Assembly (NCBI GenBank): GCA_041676645.1
Contig: JBAYRO010000008.1
Coordinates: forward strand, 1 to 61,368
Direction of reading: 5' to 3'
DNA length: 61,368 bases
Source: JAMLIN01 sp041676645
GTDB lineage: Bacteria > Pseudomonadota > Gammaproteobacteria > Burkholderiales > Burkholderiaceae_E
Of the stretch, positions 18,540 through 26,777 are shown piece after piece; the first letter of the stretch is position 1; each line of letters starts with the position of its first letter. The notes under the pieces were generated by a model. That model saw nothing but the letters and a program-made list of their open reading frames with translations. It was not told the DNA's origin and searched no databases. The position numbers were made by a program, and so were the translations under genes.

Positions 18540-20962
18540 ACGGCGTCAGGCCACAAGCGGTATTCCGGCTCCGATCGGCGCGGCAGGCTGATCACGAGGC
18601 GCGCCCCCTGGCCGAGCCCAGGGCTTTCGGCCCGCACCCGTCCGCCGTGCGCCTCGATGATGGCGCGCACGAGCGACAGACCGACACCCAGCCCGCCGAT
18701 GCGGCGGGTGGTGGTGGGGTCGGCGGTCCAGAACCGCTCGAACATGTGCGACAGGGATTCGGCATCGAAGCCTTCGCCACTGTCGGCCACCGTCAGCCGG
18801 ATCGTGTCGCCGTCGGCGAAGGCCTCCATGTGGATCACTCCACCCGGGGGGGTGAACTTGACCGCATTCTCGAGCAGGTGATCGAAAACCTGGCCCATGC
18901 GGACCGGATCGGCCTCGATCGACCCGACCCGGGCGTCGCCGGCCACCGTCAGGCCGACCCGCTTGGCGAGCGCGACCGGGCCCACTCGCGCATGGGCGGC
19001 GCGCATCAGCTCGCCGAGATCGCACTCGGCGATCTCGAGCTCGAAGGTGCCGGAGATGACCGCCGCCGTATCGATCAGGTCCTCGACCATCGCGCGCTGG
19101 GCATCGACGCTGCGGCCCAGCGCCTCGACGGCCTGGCGACGAGCCGAATCGGCCGAGTCGCGCGCCTCGGCCTGGCCGAGCACATGCACCCAGCCCTTCA
19201 TGGCCGACAAGGGCGTGCGCAGCTCATGCGACACCACCGACAGCAACTGGTCCTTGATGCGGCTGGACTGCTCCGCGAGGCGCCGTGCGAGCAGCTGGGA
19301 TTCGAAGCTCTCGCGCACCGACAGCGCGGCTCCCGCGAGCAAGGCGAAATGCTCGAGCACCAGCTCGTCGTCGCGGGAGAACGGTCGATCCTCCCGACGC
19401 AGGACCGTGATCCTGCCCCGCTCGACGGCATCGGCGTCGAGGATGGGCGCCTCGAGACGGGCCGCCTCGACCTGCCCCTGGCCGGCCCGTCCGTGCCACC
19501 ATTCCTCGCGCCCATCGCCGCCCTCGCGCATCTCCCCGTCCGCGGTCAGGGCGTAGCGCACCCGGGCGGCCGCGCCGTCGAGCAACTCGCGCACCGCCGC
19601 CGACAGGGTATGCAGCTTGTCATCGATCGGCTCCGGCGCGGTCATCTCGGCGGCGAAGTCGGAGATGGCCTGCAGGCGCGCATTGAGTTCGCGTTCGCGC
19701 CACAGCGCGGCACGACGCGCCCGTACGGCACTGCGCCGCTTGGCGACCTGGCGCTCCAGTCGTTCGTTGACCCGCTGCAGCAGCGAGGTCCGGGCCTCGA
19801 CCCGGGACTCCAGTTCATTGTTGACCGCCGTGAGCTGGCGGGTGATGTCGCGCGCGATGGCGAGCGCCCGGTCGCGCGTGGTCGCCATGCTCCAGACCAG
19901 GGTAAACAGGAGCAGGCTGGCGACCAGGCCGAAGGCAAGCACCAGCATCGGCGTCGTGCCCAGGCGCTCGCGCTCGGCCGCGAAGGCCGCCGGGTCGAGC
20001 TCCAGGAGCCAGGAACGATTGCCGACTTCGAACTCCAGCGCCACCGATCCTTCCGGGACCGTATCGCCGATGGCCGGGCGAAACAGAAGTGAGCGCGCGC
20101 CCTCGTCGCCGAGATCGAACAGGCTGACCCCGAGCTGGCCGGGATCGCCTCTCAGCGCAACCCGCAGGAACTCGCGCATGTCGAGAGTGCCGAGGATCCA
20201 GCCCTGCACGGCCTCGGCGCGCTCGGGCTCGGTGCGAACCGGCATGCCGCTGCGATAGACCGGGTAGGCGATGATGACGCCGCGATCACTCCGGACGTCG
20301 GCCTGCTGAAGCAGGCGGATCGGCCCGGTCAGCACGGTCGTACCGGTCCTCACCGCCTCGACCAGCGCCTCGCTGCGACCGGGATCGGCCAGCATGTCGA
20401 AACCGAAGGCGCGCAGGTTGCTGCCCTCGAAGGGTTCGATGTAGATGACGGGCGCCATCTCGGCCCGCTCGCCGGGCGGCGCGATCGAGTACTTCTCGAA
20501 GCCGTCGTCCCGGACCGCCTCTTCGTGGGCGGCGCGATCGGCTTCCTCGAGCCGGACCGCGAAGGAAAGCGCCTGGACGCCGGGCAGGTTGCTGCCCAGT
20601 TCGAGGTCGGCGGCATAGGCCGACCACTGGGACCGACTGGGCGGGGTTTCGGCGCGGAACAGTCCGGCTGCGCCGCGCAGGATGAGTTCGTAGGAATCCA
20701 CGCCCTGTGCGATCGACGAGGCCATGTCCTTCGATGCGGCCTGCATGCTGGCATCCAGGGAAGCGACCGCCTGGCGGTTGGCCCAGCTCCAGACCAGGAA
20801 GGAGACGAGCAGGGCGATCGCGAGCACGATCCAGGCCGAGCCGGTCGACACCCGTTCGACCGGGGACATCAGGCGACTGCCCCAGGTCGGCAGGGGTTCC
20901 CGGGATTGCACCGGCATCCCCGGCCTTGCCGTCGCCGCGTTGTCAGGATCCACCGAGTCCAC
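18533..20962 (-). CDS. CHASE-domain sensor histidine kinase
   Basis: Inner-membrane kinase of 809 residues. TM1 lies at about 43-62, a periplasmic CHASE domain at about 85-300 (including VIIAYPVYRSGMPV), TM2 at about 337-359, a coiled coil to about 430, a GAF-like segment at about 435-550, then HisKA with VVSHELRTPLSAMKGW (His about 579) and HATPase (DHLLENAVKFTPPGG; GLGVGLSLVRAIIEAHGG). There is no receiver, so phosphate must go to a separate protein; the orphan receivers at 34-35 kb are candidates. The HisKA resembles that of the degenerate kinase at 34484-35614. The ligand is unknown; CHASE domains bind small extracellular molecules. Confidence 0.9.
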   Translation of the reverse strand: MDSVDPDNAATARPGMPVQSREPLPTWGSRLMSPVERVSTGSAWIVLAIALLVSFLVWSWANRQAVASLDASMQAASKDMASSIAQGVDSYELILRGAAGLFRAETPPSRSQWSAYAADLELGSNLPGVQALSFAVRLEEADRAAHEEAVRDDGFEKYSIAPPGERAEMAPVIYIEPFEGSNLRAFGFDMLADPGRSEALVEAVRTGTTVLTGPIRLLQQADVRSDRGVIIAYPVYRSGMPVRTEPERAEAVQGWILGTLDMREFLRVALRGDPGQLGVSLFDLGDEGARSLLFRPAIGDTVPEGSVALEFEVGNRSWLLELDPAAFAAERERLGTTPMLVLAFGLVASLLLFTLVWSMATTRDRALAIARDITRQLTAVNNELESRVEARTSLLQRVNERLERQVAKRRSAVRARRAALWRERELNARLQAISDFAAEMTAPEPIDDKLHTLSAAVRELLDGAAARVRYALTADGEMREGGDGREEWWHGRAGQGQVEAARLEAPILDADAVERGRITVLRREDRPFSRDDELVLEHFALLAGAALSVRESFESQLLARRLAEQSSRIKDQLLSVVSHELRTPLSAMKGWVHVLGQAEARDSADSARRQAVEALGRSVDAQRAMVEDLIDTAAVISGTFELEIAECDLGELMRAAHARVGPVALAKRVGLTVAGDARVGSIEADPVRMGQVFDHLLENAVKFTPPGGVIHMEAFADGDTIRLTVADSGEGFDAESLSHMFERFWTADPTTTRRIGGLGVGLSLVRAIIEAHGGRVRAESPGLGQGARLVISLPRRSEPEYRLWPDAVQ

Positions 20963-21057
20963 TTTCTTTCATGTCGCCTGGGATCATCGCAGGGGAGAAG
21001 CTCCGATGAAAGTCATGCGTGCGCCATTCCGAACCCCGCACGCTTCGGCGTGGCCAC

Positions 21058-21076
21058 CGCAAGATTCGGGCCATAC
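21058..21076 (-). promoter_or_regulatory. Candidate sigma-54 promoter of the CHASE kinase
   Basis: Minus strand ATGGCCCGAATCTTGCG: TGGCCCG for TGGCACG, and TTGCG for TTGCA, with correct 10-base GG to GC spacing. It lies about 95 bases upstream of the kinase ATG. It is weaker than the others in the set. Confidence 0.45.
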
Positions 21077-21082
21077 AGGCCA

Positions 21083-21113
21083 AACGGCCGATTTCACGGG
21101 GAAATCGGCCGTT
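21083..21113 (+). other. Perfect 12-base inverted repeat (hairpin)
   Basis: AACGGCCGATTT and AAATCGGCCGTT flank a 7-base loop. There is no T-run on either side, so it is not a standard terminator. It lies between the DUF1328 gene and the CHASE kinase promoter and could still end transcription from DUF1328, stabilise a 3' end, or be a protein site. Confidence 0.55.
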
Positions 21114-21154
21114 CGGGCCGGCAAACCGGCAATCGGGGGAACCTCGAGGGGGAC

Positions 21155-21186
21155 GCGCCTGCCGAAATTTCCTGTCAGGCAGGCGC
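21155..21186 (-). other. 9-base inverted repeat just after the DUF1328 gene
   Basis: GCGCCTGCC and GGCAGGCGC with a 14-base loop, starting 6 bases past the stop codon at 21192. It is a likely 3' hairpin of the short mRNA, although no T-run follows. Confidence 0.45.
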
Positions 21187-21191
21187 CGGCA

Positions 21192-21356
21192 TCAGACCCG
21201 CGGTCTTCGGCCGAGAATCATGAAGAGGACGGCCACGATCAGGCCGACCACGAACAGGATCCATGCGATGTTCATGGACATGCCGGCGATCCCCCCGAAT
21301 CCGAACAGGAGGGCGACCAGACCGATGACGAGAAATACTGCGGCCCAATAGAACAT
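21192..21356 (-). CDS. DUF1328 (YtjA-like) small membrane protein
   Basis: A 54-residue protein starting MFYWAAVFLVIGLVALLFGF, with a glycine-rich centre GIAGMSMNIAW and a second hydrophobic segment ending MILGRRPRV. Length and pattern fit the DUF1328 family of two-helix inner-membrane proteins, which are often stress-induced. A good ribosome-binding site AGAGGAGAA precedes the ATG. It is a single gene with its own sigma-54 element at 21419-21437 and a hairpin after the stop. Molecular function is unknown. Confidence 0.88.
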   Translation of the reverse strand: MFYWAAVFLVIGLVALLFGFGGIAGMSMNIAWILFVVGLIVAVLFMILGRRPRV

Positions 21357-21418
21357 GATGCTTTCTCCTCTGACATGAGATGCGTTCCACCGGTGCGTGA
21401 CCGATGATGAACTCGACT

Positions 21419-21437
21419 CTGCAAAGGGTGTGCCTGA
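21419..21437 (-). promoter_or_regulatory. Sigma-54 promoter of the DUF1328 gene
   Basis: Minus strand CAGGCACACCCTTTGCA, nearly identical to the element at 17903 and one base from the RpoN consensus in the core. Transcription should start near 21409, about 53 bases before the ATG. The element lies just past the stop of the MFS gene. Confidence 0.78.
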
Positions 21438-21443
21438 AGGTTC

Positions 21444-22685
21444 CTATGGTCCCGCGGTCGGCGCCTCGCCGCGCACGGCCCGCCAGGCGAGCAGTGCCGC
21501 CGCCAGGGGGATGAGCGCAAGGCCCTGGAAGGTGGCGCCGTAGGCGGCACCCTGGTTGATGACTTCGGAAAACACGACCGGGCCGGTCATGCCGCCGCAG
21601 AAGGTCATGAACTGGGTGGTGCCGGTGGCGGCGGCGAGCCCGCCGGGCGGCGCCACCCGCGCGAGTTCCGCGAAGAACACCCCGTTCCAGCCCACGGCGG
21701 TCAGCGCGCAAAGCATCGCGGCGGCAAGCGTGGCGGGAAGGGCGGCGTCGGCCGGCAGACGACCCAGCAGGACGCAGGCGCCCGCCATGCCGATGCCGAG
21801 CAGCGGCAGCAGGCGGGCCGGCGCTATCCAGCGATCGGCCACGTAGCCGAAGAAGATCCGCGAGAACACGCTGGTGATCTGGGCGGCGGCCAGTACGCCG
21901 GCGGCCAGCGCGAGCGCGAAGGCATGCTCGACGCTGAGGAAGGAGACGAGGAAGGTCAGGAAGCAGACCTGGGTCAGGGCGTAGGCGAAGGACACGGTGC
22001 CGAGTCGGCGCAAGGCAGGGTCGCGCAAGCCGGCCATCAGCGGGTCGACGACGATCCGCCAGGCCTGGGCAGGTCGCGGCGGCAGGGGCTGGGGCCGGTC
22101 GAAGTCGCGCCGGGTGCGGCCCAGGGCGAAAGCGCCCGCGATGCACCCCGCGCCGATGGCGGCCACCGCACCGCGCCAGCCCAGCAGGGCGAGCAGGGCG
22201 GGCGCCAGCACCCCGGTCACGGCGATGCCCAGCGGCACCGCGGTCTGCTTGATCGAGAAGAACAGTCCCCGGCGCTCGATCGGCGCATGCTCGCCGAGCA
22301 CGATCGCGGCGGCGGGATTGGTGAGTCCGTAGGCTGCGCCGATCGCGATCGCCGCCGGCAGCAACATCCACAGGCCCCCGATCGCCACCGCGATCAGCCC
22401 CAGGCCAGCGGCGACGATCGCCCACTGGCTGATGCGCACGGGGCCGATGCCGGCGATCCGGCTGCCGGCCACCAGGCCGGAGCTCATCGCGCAGAGGTAG
22501 CACAGGCCGACGAACAGGCCCACGCGCGCTGCCGGCAGCCCGAGCAGCGGCGCAACCTCCGGCGCCAGCACCGCCGGCACCGTCAGGGCGATCGTGACCA
22601 GCAGCTGGGCGCCGAGGGTGACCGAGAGCGCGAGCAGCGGGCGACCGTCGCGGCGCCGCTCAGATCTGGCGGAGCCGGATTTCAC
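21444..22685 (-). CDS. MFS transporter
   Basis: Major facilitator of 413 residues if GTG 22685 is the start, with about twelve hydrophobic segments. After a short polar lead it reads LLALSVTLGAQLLVTIALTV; the loop and helix GVGLFVGLCYLCAMSSG-like region and the central GRTRRDF loop fit the family. The chosen GTG overlaps the coaA stop by 26 bases; an upstream start at 22796 would run through coaA and add non-membrane residues, so it is disfavoured. The substrate is unknown. It is co-directional with coaA and probably coupled to it. Confidence 0.82.
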   Translation of the reverse strand: MKSGSARSERRRDGRPLLALSVTLGAQLLVTIALTVPAVLAPEVAPLLGLPAARVGLFVGLCYLCAMSSGLVAGSRIAGIGPVRISQWAIVAAGLGLIAVAIGGLWMLLPAAIAIGAAYGLTNPAAAIVLGEHAPIERRGLFFSIKQTAVPLGIAVTGVLAPALLALLGWRGAVAAIGAGCIAGAFALGRTRRDFDRPQPLPPRPAQAWRIVVDPLMAGLRDPALRRLGTVSFAYALTQVCFLTFLVSFLSVEHAFALALAAGVLAAAQITSVFSRIFFGYVADRWIAPARLLPLLGIGMAGACVLLGRLPADAALPATLAAAMLCALTAVGWNGVFFAELARVAPPGGLAAATGTTQFMTFCGGMTGPVVFSEVINQGAAYGATFQGLALIPLAAALLAWRAVRGEAPTAGP

Positions 22686-23658
22686 CGATCGTGTGGTCGG
22701 CGCGCTTGCGCAGCACCACGTTGGCACGTTCGCGGGTGGGCAGGATGTTCTCGCGCAGGTTCGCCAGGTTGATGCTGGTCCAGATGTTGTGGGCAACCTC
22801 GCGCGCCTGGTCCTCGGTCAGGTCCCGGTAATGGTGGAAATAGGAAGCCGGATCCTGGAAGACGCTGCCCTGCAGCGCGAGGAAGCGGTTGATGTACCAG
22901 GGCTCGATATGCTCGATCGCGGCGTCGACATACAGCGAGAAATCGAAGAAGTCGGAAACGATCGCGGCCGGCGGGCTCAGGCTGTCGAGCGCGTCGACCT
23001 GCAGGACATTGAGCCCCTCGAAGATCAGGATGTCGGGCTGCTCGACCACCTGCGCGGCGCCGGGCACGATGTCGTAGGCCTGGTGGGAATAGATCGGGGC
23101 GCTCACCTGCCGGTGACCGGCCTTGATGTCGGCGAGGAACTGCAGCATCCGGCGCCGGTCGTAGCTTTCGGGAAAGCCCTTGCGCTGCATCAGGCCACGC
23201 TCCTCGAGCACCCGGTTCGGATGCAGGAAGCCGTCGGTGGTGACCAGCGCGACACGCGGATGGTCGGGCCAGCGGGCGAGGAGCGCCTGCAGGATGCGCG
23301 CGAAGGTGCTCTTGCCGACGGCGACGCTGCCGGCGATGCCGATCACGTAGGGACGCGCGCCGGCCAGCCGGCCGAGGAACTCGTCCTTCACGCCGTTCAG
23401 GCTGCGCGCCGAGCGGATATGCAGGTTGAGCAGGCGCGACAGCGGCAGGTAGATCTCGACGACATCGGTCATCGACACCTTCTCGTTGAAACCCTGGAGT
23501 GCGACCAGATCCTGCTGGGAGAGCGTGAGCGGGGTGTTCGAGCGCAAGGCGGCCCATTCATCGCGCTCGAAGCTGAGGTAGGCGGCGAAGCTCTCGCCGG
23601 CGGCTTCCCCCGCCCTGTCGTCGGGATGGCCCGGCGGTGTCGGCCCTGGTGTGTTCAT
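22660..23658 (-). CDS. coaA: Type I pantothenate kinase
   Basis: First enzyme of CoA synthesis, phosphorylating pantothenate with ATP; 332 residues, the usual length. Features are Walker A GIAGSVAVGKSTFAR near residue 105, VTTDGFLHPN, RKGFPESYDRRRML, and the bacterial CoaA end ENILPTRERANVVLRK. The start MNTPGPTPPGHPDD gives a 25-residue Pro-rich lead before SFAAYLSFERDEW. It is followed by the overlapping MFS gene. Confidence 0.95.
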   Translation of the reverse strand: MNTPGPTPPGHPDDRAGEAAGESFAAYLSFERDEWAALRSNTPLTLSQQDLVALQGFNEKVSMTDVVEIYLPLSRLLNLHIRSARSLNGVKDEFLGRLAGARPYVIGIAGSVAVGKSTFARILQALLARWPDHPRVALVTTDGFLHPNRVLEERGLMQRKGFPESYDRRRMLQFLADIKAGHRQVSAPIYSHQAYDIVPGAAQVVEQPDILIFEGLNVLQVDALDSLSPPAAIVSDFFDFSLYVDAAIEHIEPWYINRFLALQGSVFQDPASYFHHYRDLTEDQAREVAHNIWTSINLANLRENILPTRERANVVLRKRADHTIGEIRLRQI

Positions 23659-23683
23659 CGATCGCCCCTGCGTCTATGCGGAT

Positions 23684-24529
23684 TCATTGCGAGCGGGTGG
23701 TGCCGGCCAGGCCGGCGAGCCAGCGCAGGCAGGCGGCATCGAAGGACGACGATGCCTCGAACTGCACCCAGTGGCCCGCGCCGCGAATGATATCGAGCGA
23801 GGCGTCCGGGCGCAGTGCTGACAGCCGGGCGGCCACCCGCAGCGGATCGCGGGCGGCGGTCACGTCCTCGCTGCCCCAGATCCCGCCGACCGGGGCGGCC
23901 ACCCGGGGCAGCGCCTCGGCCAGCGCCGCGGAATGCGAACTGCGCTTGCTGTAGAAGCGCGCCGCCCCGGCATTGTGGCGCTGGACCGCCATGGCGAGCG
24001 CATCGACCGATTCATCGTGGGCCAGCATCAGGGTGCAGAGATTGTGGCGATGCGCCCGATCCACCGCCTGCGCATCGTCCAGATGCTTCCAGGCGCGCAT
24101 CGGCAGCGGCGGGCCGCGATCGATGTCCAGCCCCACCGCTCCGACGAGCATCAGCCCGCGCACCGGGACTTCGGCCGCCACCAGTCCGCTGACGATCGCC
24201 CCGAAGGAAAAGCCGACGAGCGCCGGGCGCGCGGCCGTGCCGACCAGTTCGCGCAGACCCGCCCGGAGCAGTCGCGCCTGGCCGGCGGCGCCGAATCCCG
24301 CCGGAGCGTCGGACGAATCGCCGAAGCCCGCCATGTCCGGAACCAGCACCCGGTACGATGCGGCCAGGCCGTCGATGTTGCGCACCCAGTGCAGCCAGGA
24401 ACCGGTGCCGCCGTGCACGAGCACCACCGGCGGGCCGGCGCCCCATTCGCGCCAGAAGCATTCGACATCCTCGAAACGCAGTCGGTGGCTGCGGGCGGCC
24501 GCAGCCAGGCGTGCCGGATCTGGCGTCAT
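23684..24529 (-). CDS. Alpha/beta hydrolase
   Basis: Hydrolase of 281 residues. The oxyanion motif PPVVLVHGGTGSWLHW, the nucleophile elbow LVGFSFGAIVSG (Ser in GFSFG) and the C-terminal His in GAGHWVQFEAS make a complete catalytic triad likely, with the Asp in WGSEDVTAAR. The substrate is unknown; the closest patterns are C-C bond hydrolases and bacteriochlorophyll-associated BchO-like proteins, but neither can be assigned. Its start overlaps the stop of the cupin gene by 4 bases (ATGA). Confidence 0.88.
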   Translation of the reverse strand: MTPDPARLAAAARSHRLRFEDVECFWREWGAGPPVVLVHGGTGSWLHWVRNIDGLAASYRVLVPDMAGFGDSSDAPAGFGAAGQARLLRAGLRELVGTAARPALVGFSFGAIVSGLVAAEVPVRGLMLVGAVGLDIDRGPPLPMRAWKHLDDAQAVDRAHRHNLCTLMLAHDESVDALAMAVQRHNAGAARFYSKRSSHSAALAEALPRVAAPVGGIWGSEDVTAARDPLRVAARLSALRPDASLDIIRGAGHWVQFEASSSFDAACLRWLAGLAGTTRSQ

Positions 24530-25260
24530 GCCGCGGCTTCCGCCGTCCGGTCGATGGCGCCGATGGCCCTTGCGGATGCCGGCAGGTGTCCGGTCTTGAT
24601 CCAGATCAGCACGCCGCGCCGGCCGGCGCGTGGACGATGCCAGCAGCCGTCGGGCAGGCGCATCCAGGTACCGGGCGGATACCGGCCATGCTCGTCGGCG
24701 AAATCACCGGCGAGCACCAGCAGTTCCGCGCCACCCGGATGCCGGACCGGCGCGCCGCCGACGCCGGAGCGCCAGTGGACCAGCCGGGTGCGCTCGGCAC
24801 CGAAGGCATGCAGGGGCATCACGCTCGCCTGGGCGGCGCGCCCGCGCGACCATTGCAGTCGGCGGGTGTCGACCAGGTGGCTGCCGCGATCGTCCGCCGG
24901 GAACTGGCGCAGCTTGATGAACAGGGTGCAGCCACCGGGGGAATGCGGCTCATGGCGGCTGCCCGGCGCATTGCGCACATAGGTCCCGGCGTGGTGGCTG
25001 CCATGCTCGTCCGACAGCGTGCCGGCAAGCACGAGGATCTCCTCGCCCGCCGCGTGCTCATGCTCGGGATAGCCGCTGCCCGGCGCGAAGCGCATGAAAC
25101 CGGTCAGGCGAGCGCCGATCCCGTCGCCCTCGGAGTCGAGGATCATCCGCTCGACCCCGGCCACGGGCGCGTCCGCCCAGCGCGCGGCGCCGGGCGTGAC
25201 CACGGCCCGCTCGCCCGCGGCGGTGCCGATCCGGCTGCCCGGGAACTCGGATTCGTACAT
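24526..25260 (-). CDS. Double-cupin (ChrR-like) protein
   Basis: A 244-residue protein with two cupin folds. The first carries GSGYPEHEHAAGEEILVLAG near residue 60, with His-x-His and Glu metal ligands, and HEPHSPGGCTLFIK; the second repeats the fold in GGAELLVLAGDFADEHGRY. This layout is the ChrR cupin domain found in zinc anti-sigma factors and in stand-alone proteins. No anti-sigma zinc domain or sigma factor gene is adjacent, so a small-molecule or metal-binding role is as likely. It overlaps the hydrolase gene. Confidence 0.8.
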   Translation of the reverse strand: MYESEFPGSRIGTAAGERAVVTPGAARWADAPVAGVERMILDSEGDGIGARLTGFMRFAPGSGYPEHEHAAGEEILVLAGTLSDEHGSHHAGTYVRNAPGSRHEPHSPGGCTLFIKLRQFPADDRGSHLVDTRRLQWSRGRAAQASVMPLHAFGAERTRLVHWRSGVGGAPVRHPGGAELLVLAGDFADEHGRYPPGTWMRLPDGCWHRPRAGRRGVLIWIKTGHLPASARAIGAIDRTAEAAA

Positions 25261-25263
25261 GGG

Positions 25264-25284
25264 CGCACTCTAGCGCAGAGTGCG
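25264..25284 (-). promoter_or_regulatory. Palindrome directly upstream of the cupin gene
   Basis: CGCACTCT and AGAGTGCG separated by 5 bases, starting 4 bases before the cupin ATG. It overlaps the leader of the cupin-hydrolase operon and could be an operator or an mRNA hairpin that hides the start. Confidence 0.5.
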
Positions 25285-25427
25285 GCCGCTCGAAACGCCG
25301 ACCTCGGGCCGATGTTGCGAATTCCGCCTCATTCCGGGGCAAGCCGGTCAGGCGCCGCGCTCGTGCGGCACGGCGTGCTCGGCACGCCGGATCGCGAGCA
25401 CCCTACCCCGTATCGGTCCGGGACGGA

Positions 25428-26684
25428 TCAGCAGGCGTAGCCGCCGAGCCCGGCGCCGGCGCGAGCCGCCGCATGGGCCTCGACCAGTTCGATCATCCGC
25501 CCTTCCACCTGCTCGACGATCCGGCCCCAGTCGTGCCCGAGCGCGCGGGCGCGGGCACGCCGGCCCATCGGGCCGATGCCGGCGGGATCGGCGGCCAGCT
25601 GGCGGGCCAGGCGCAGGAAGGCCGCTTCGTCGCCCGCCGGCGCCAGCAGGCCCTCGCGACCAGTGTCGATCAGTTCGCCGGCGGCCGCGTGATCGTAGGC
25701 CAGCACCGCAAGGCCACTGGCCATCGCCTCCAGGGTCACGTTGCCGAAGGTCTCGGTGAGGCTCGCGAACCCGAAGATATCCGCCGAAGCATAGTGAGTC
25801 GCTAGATCTTCACCGTAGCGAGCACCCACGAACATCGCCTCGGGACATGCCCTGGAGAGGGCCTCGCGAGCCGGTCCGTCACCGACGACGACCAGCCGCA
25901 GCCCGGGGCGGACCTCCCGCATCGCCTCGAAGGCGCGCACCACGAGACCGGCGTTCTTCTCGGGCGCGATCCGACCCACCATGATCATCACGCAGCCGTC
26001 GTCGTCCACGCCCCATTGTCGGCGCAGTTCCCGGCTGCGCCGGCTGGGCGAGAACAACCGGGCATCGACGCCGCGCGATACCGTCTCGACGTTTCCGAAG
26101 CCGGCGAGCGCCAGCGACGATCGCAGTTTCTCGGTCGGCACCATCGTGCAGTCGGCGCTGTTGTGGAACCAGCGCAGGTAGCCGCGGATCGGCCGCCGCA
26201 GCCAGCCGACGCCATAGTGATGGCTGTATTCGTGGAAATTCGTGCGGAACTCCGACGAGACGGGCAGGCGCAACGCCCGCGCGGCACGCAGCGCCGACCA
26301 GCCCAGCGGCCCCTCGGTAGCGATGTGCACGAGGTCGGGCGGCTGCTCGCGCCAGCGCGCGGCCAGCCGGCGCCCGCTCGGCAGGCCCATCTGCAGGTCC
26401 GGGTAGCGGGGCACCGGCAGGGCGCGCACCAGCAGTTCGCCGTCCACCGCGGCATCGCCGGCCTGGTCGGGGATACGTGCCTCGGACGCGGGCGGGCGTG
26501 GCCGCGGCCGGACCAGTTCGATCCCGTGGCCCCTGCCCCCGAGGCCGTCGACCAGCCGGGCGAGAGACATGGCGACGCCGTTCACTTCCGGCGGCCATGT
26601 CTCGGTGACGATCGCCAGCCGCAATACCGCCGGCCGCGCCGCTCCCGACCAGCCGGACATCATCCTGACCCGTTCAATCGGCAT
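25428..26684 (-). CDS. GT4-family glycosyltransferase
   Basis: GT-B glycosyltransferase of 418 residues. The N-terminal domain reads LRLAIVTETWPPEVNGVAMS and later SEFRTNFHEYSHHYG; the C-terminal nucleotide-sugar domain has GRIAPEKNAGLVVRAFE and the E-x7-E motif in SLTETFGNVTLEAMASGLAV. This pattern is close to MgtA-like mannosyl/glucosyltransferases acting on glycolipids. It is divergent from the phosphoesterase gene at 26778. That gene pair is often found together, which suggests envelope glycolipid metabolism, although the acceptor is unknown. Confidence 0.87.
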   Translation of the reverse strand: MPIERVRMMSGWSGAARPAVLRLAIVTETWPPEVNGVAMSLARLVDGLGGRGHGIELVRPRPRPPASEARIPDQAGDAAVDGELLVRALPVPRYPDLQMGLPSGRRLAARWREQPPDLVHIATEGPLGWSALRAARALRLPVSSEFRTNFHEYSHHYGVGWLRRPIRGYLRWFHNSADCTMVPTEKLRSSLALAGFGNVETVSRGVDARLFSPSRRSRELRRQWGVDDDGCVMIMVGRIAPEKNAGLVVRAFEAMREVRPGLRLVVVGDGPAREALSRACPEAMFVGARYGEDLATHYASADIFGFASLTETFGNVTLEAMASGLAVLAYDHAAAGELIDTGREGLLAPAGDEAAFLRLARQLAADPAGIGPMGRRARARALGHDWGRIVEQVEGRMIELVEAHAAARAGAGLGGYAC

Positions 26685-26777
26685 GCGGCGATGCTGCCGC
26701 CGTTCGATAACGAATCGATGACGGGCGGCTGCGCGCGGCCGTGTGTTGCGCCCGACGCCACGACCGGGCGGGCCGAC

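Noticed and set aside
18272..20092. A 606-codon plus-strand frame opposite the CHASE kinase
   Set aside because: No start signal and no domain; the minus strand encodes a full kinase.
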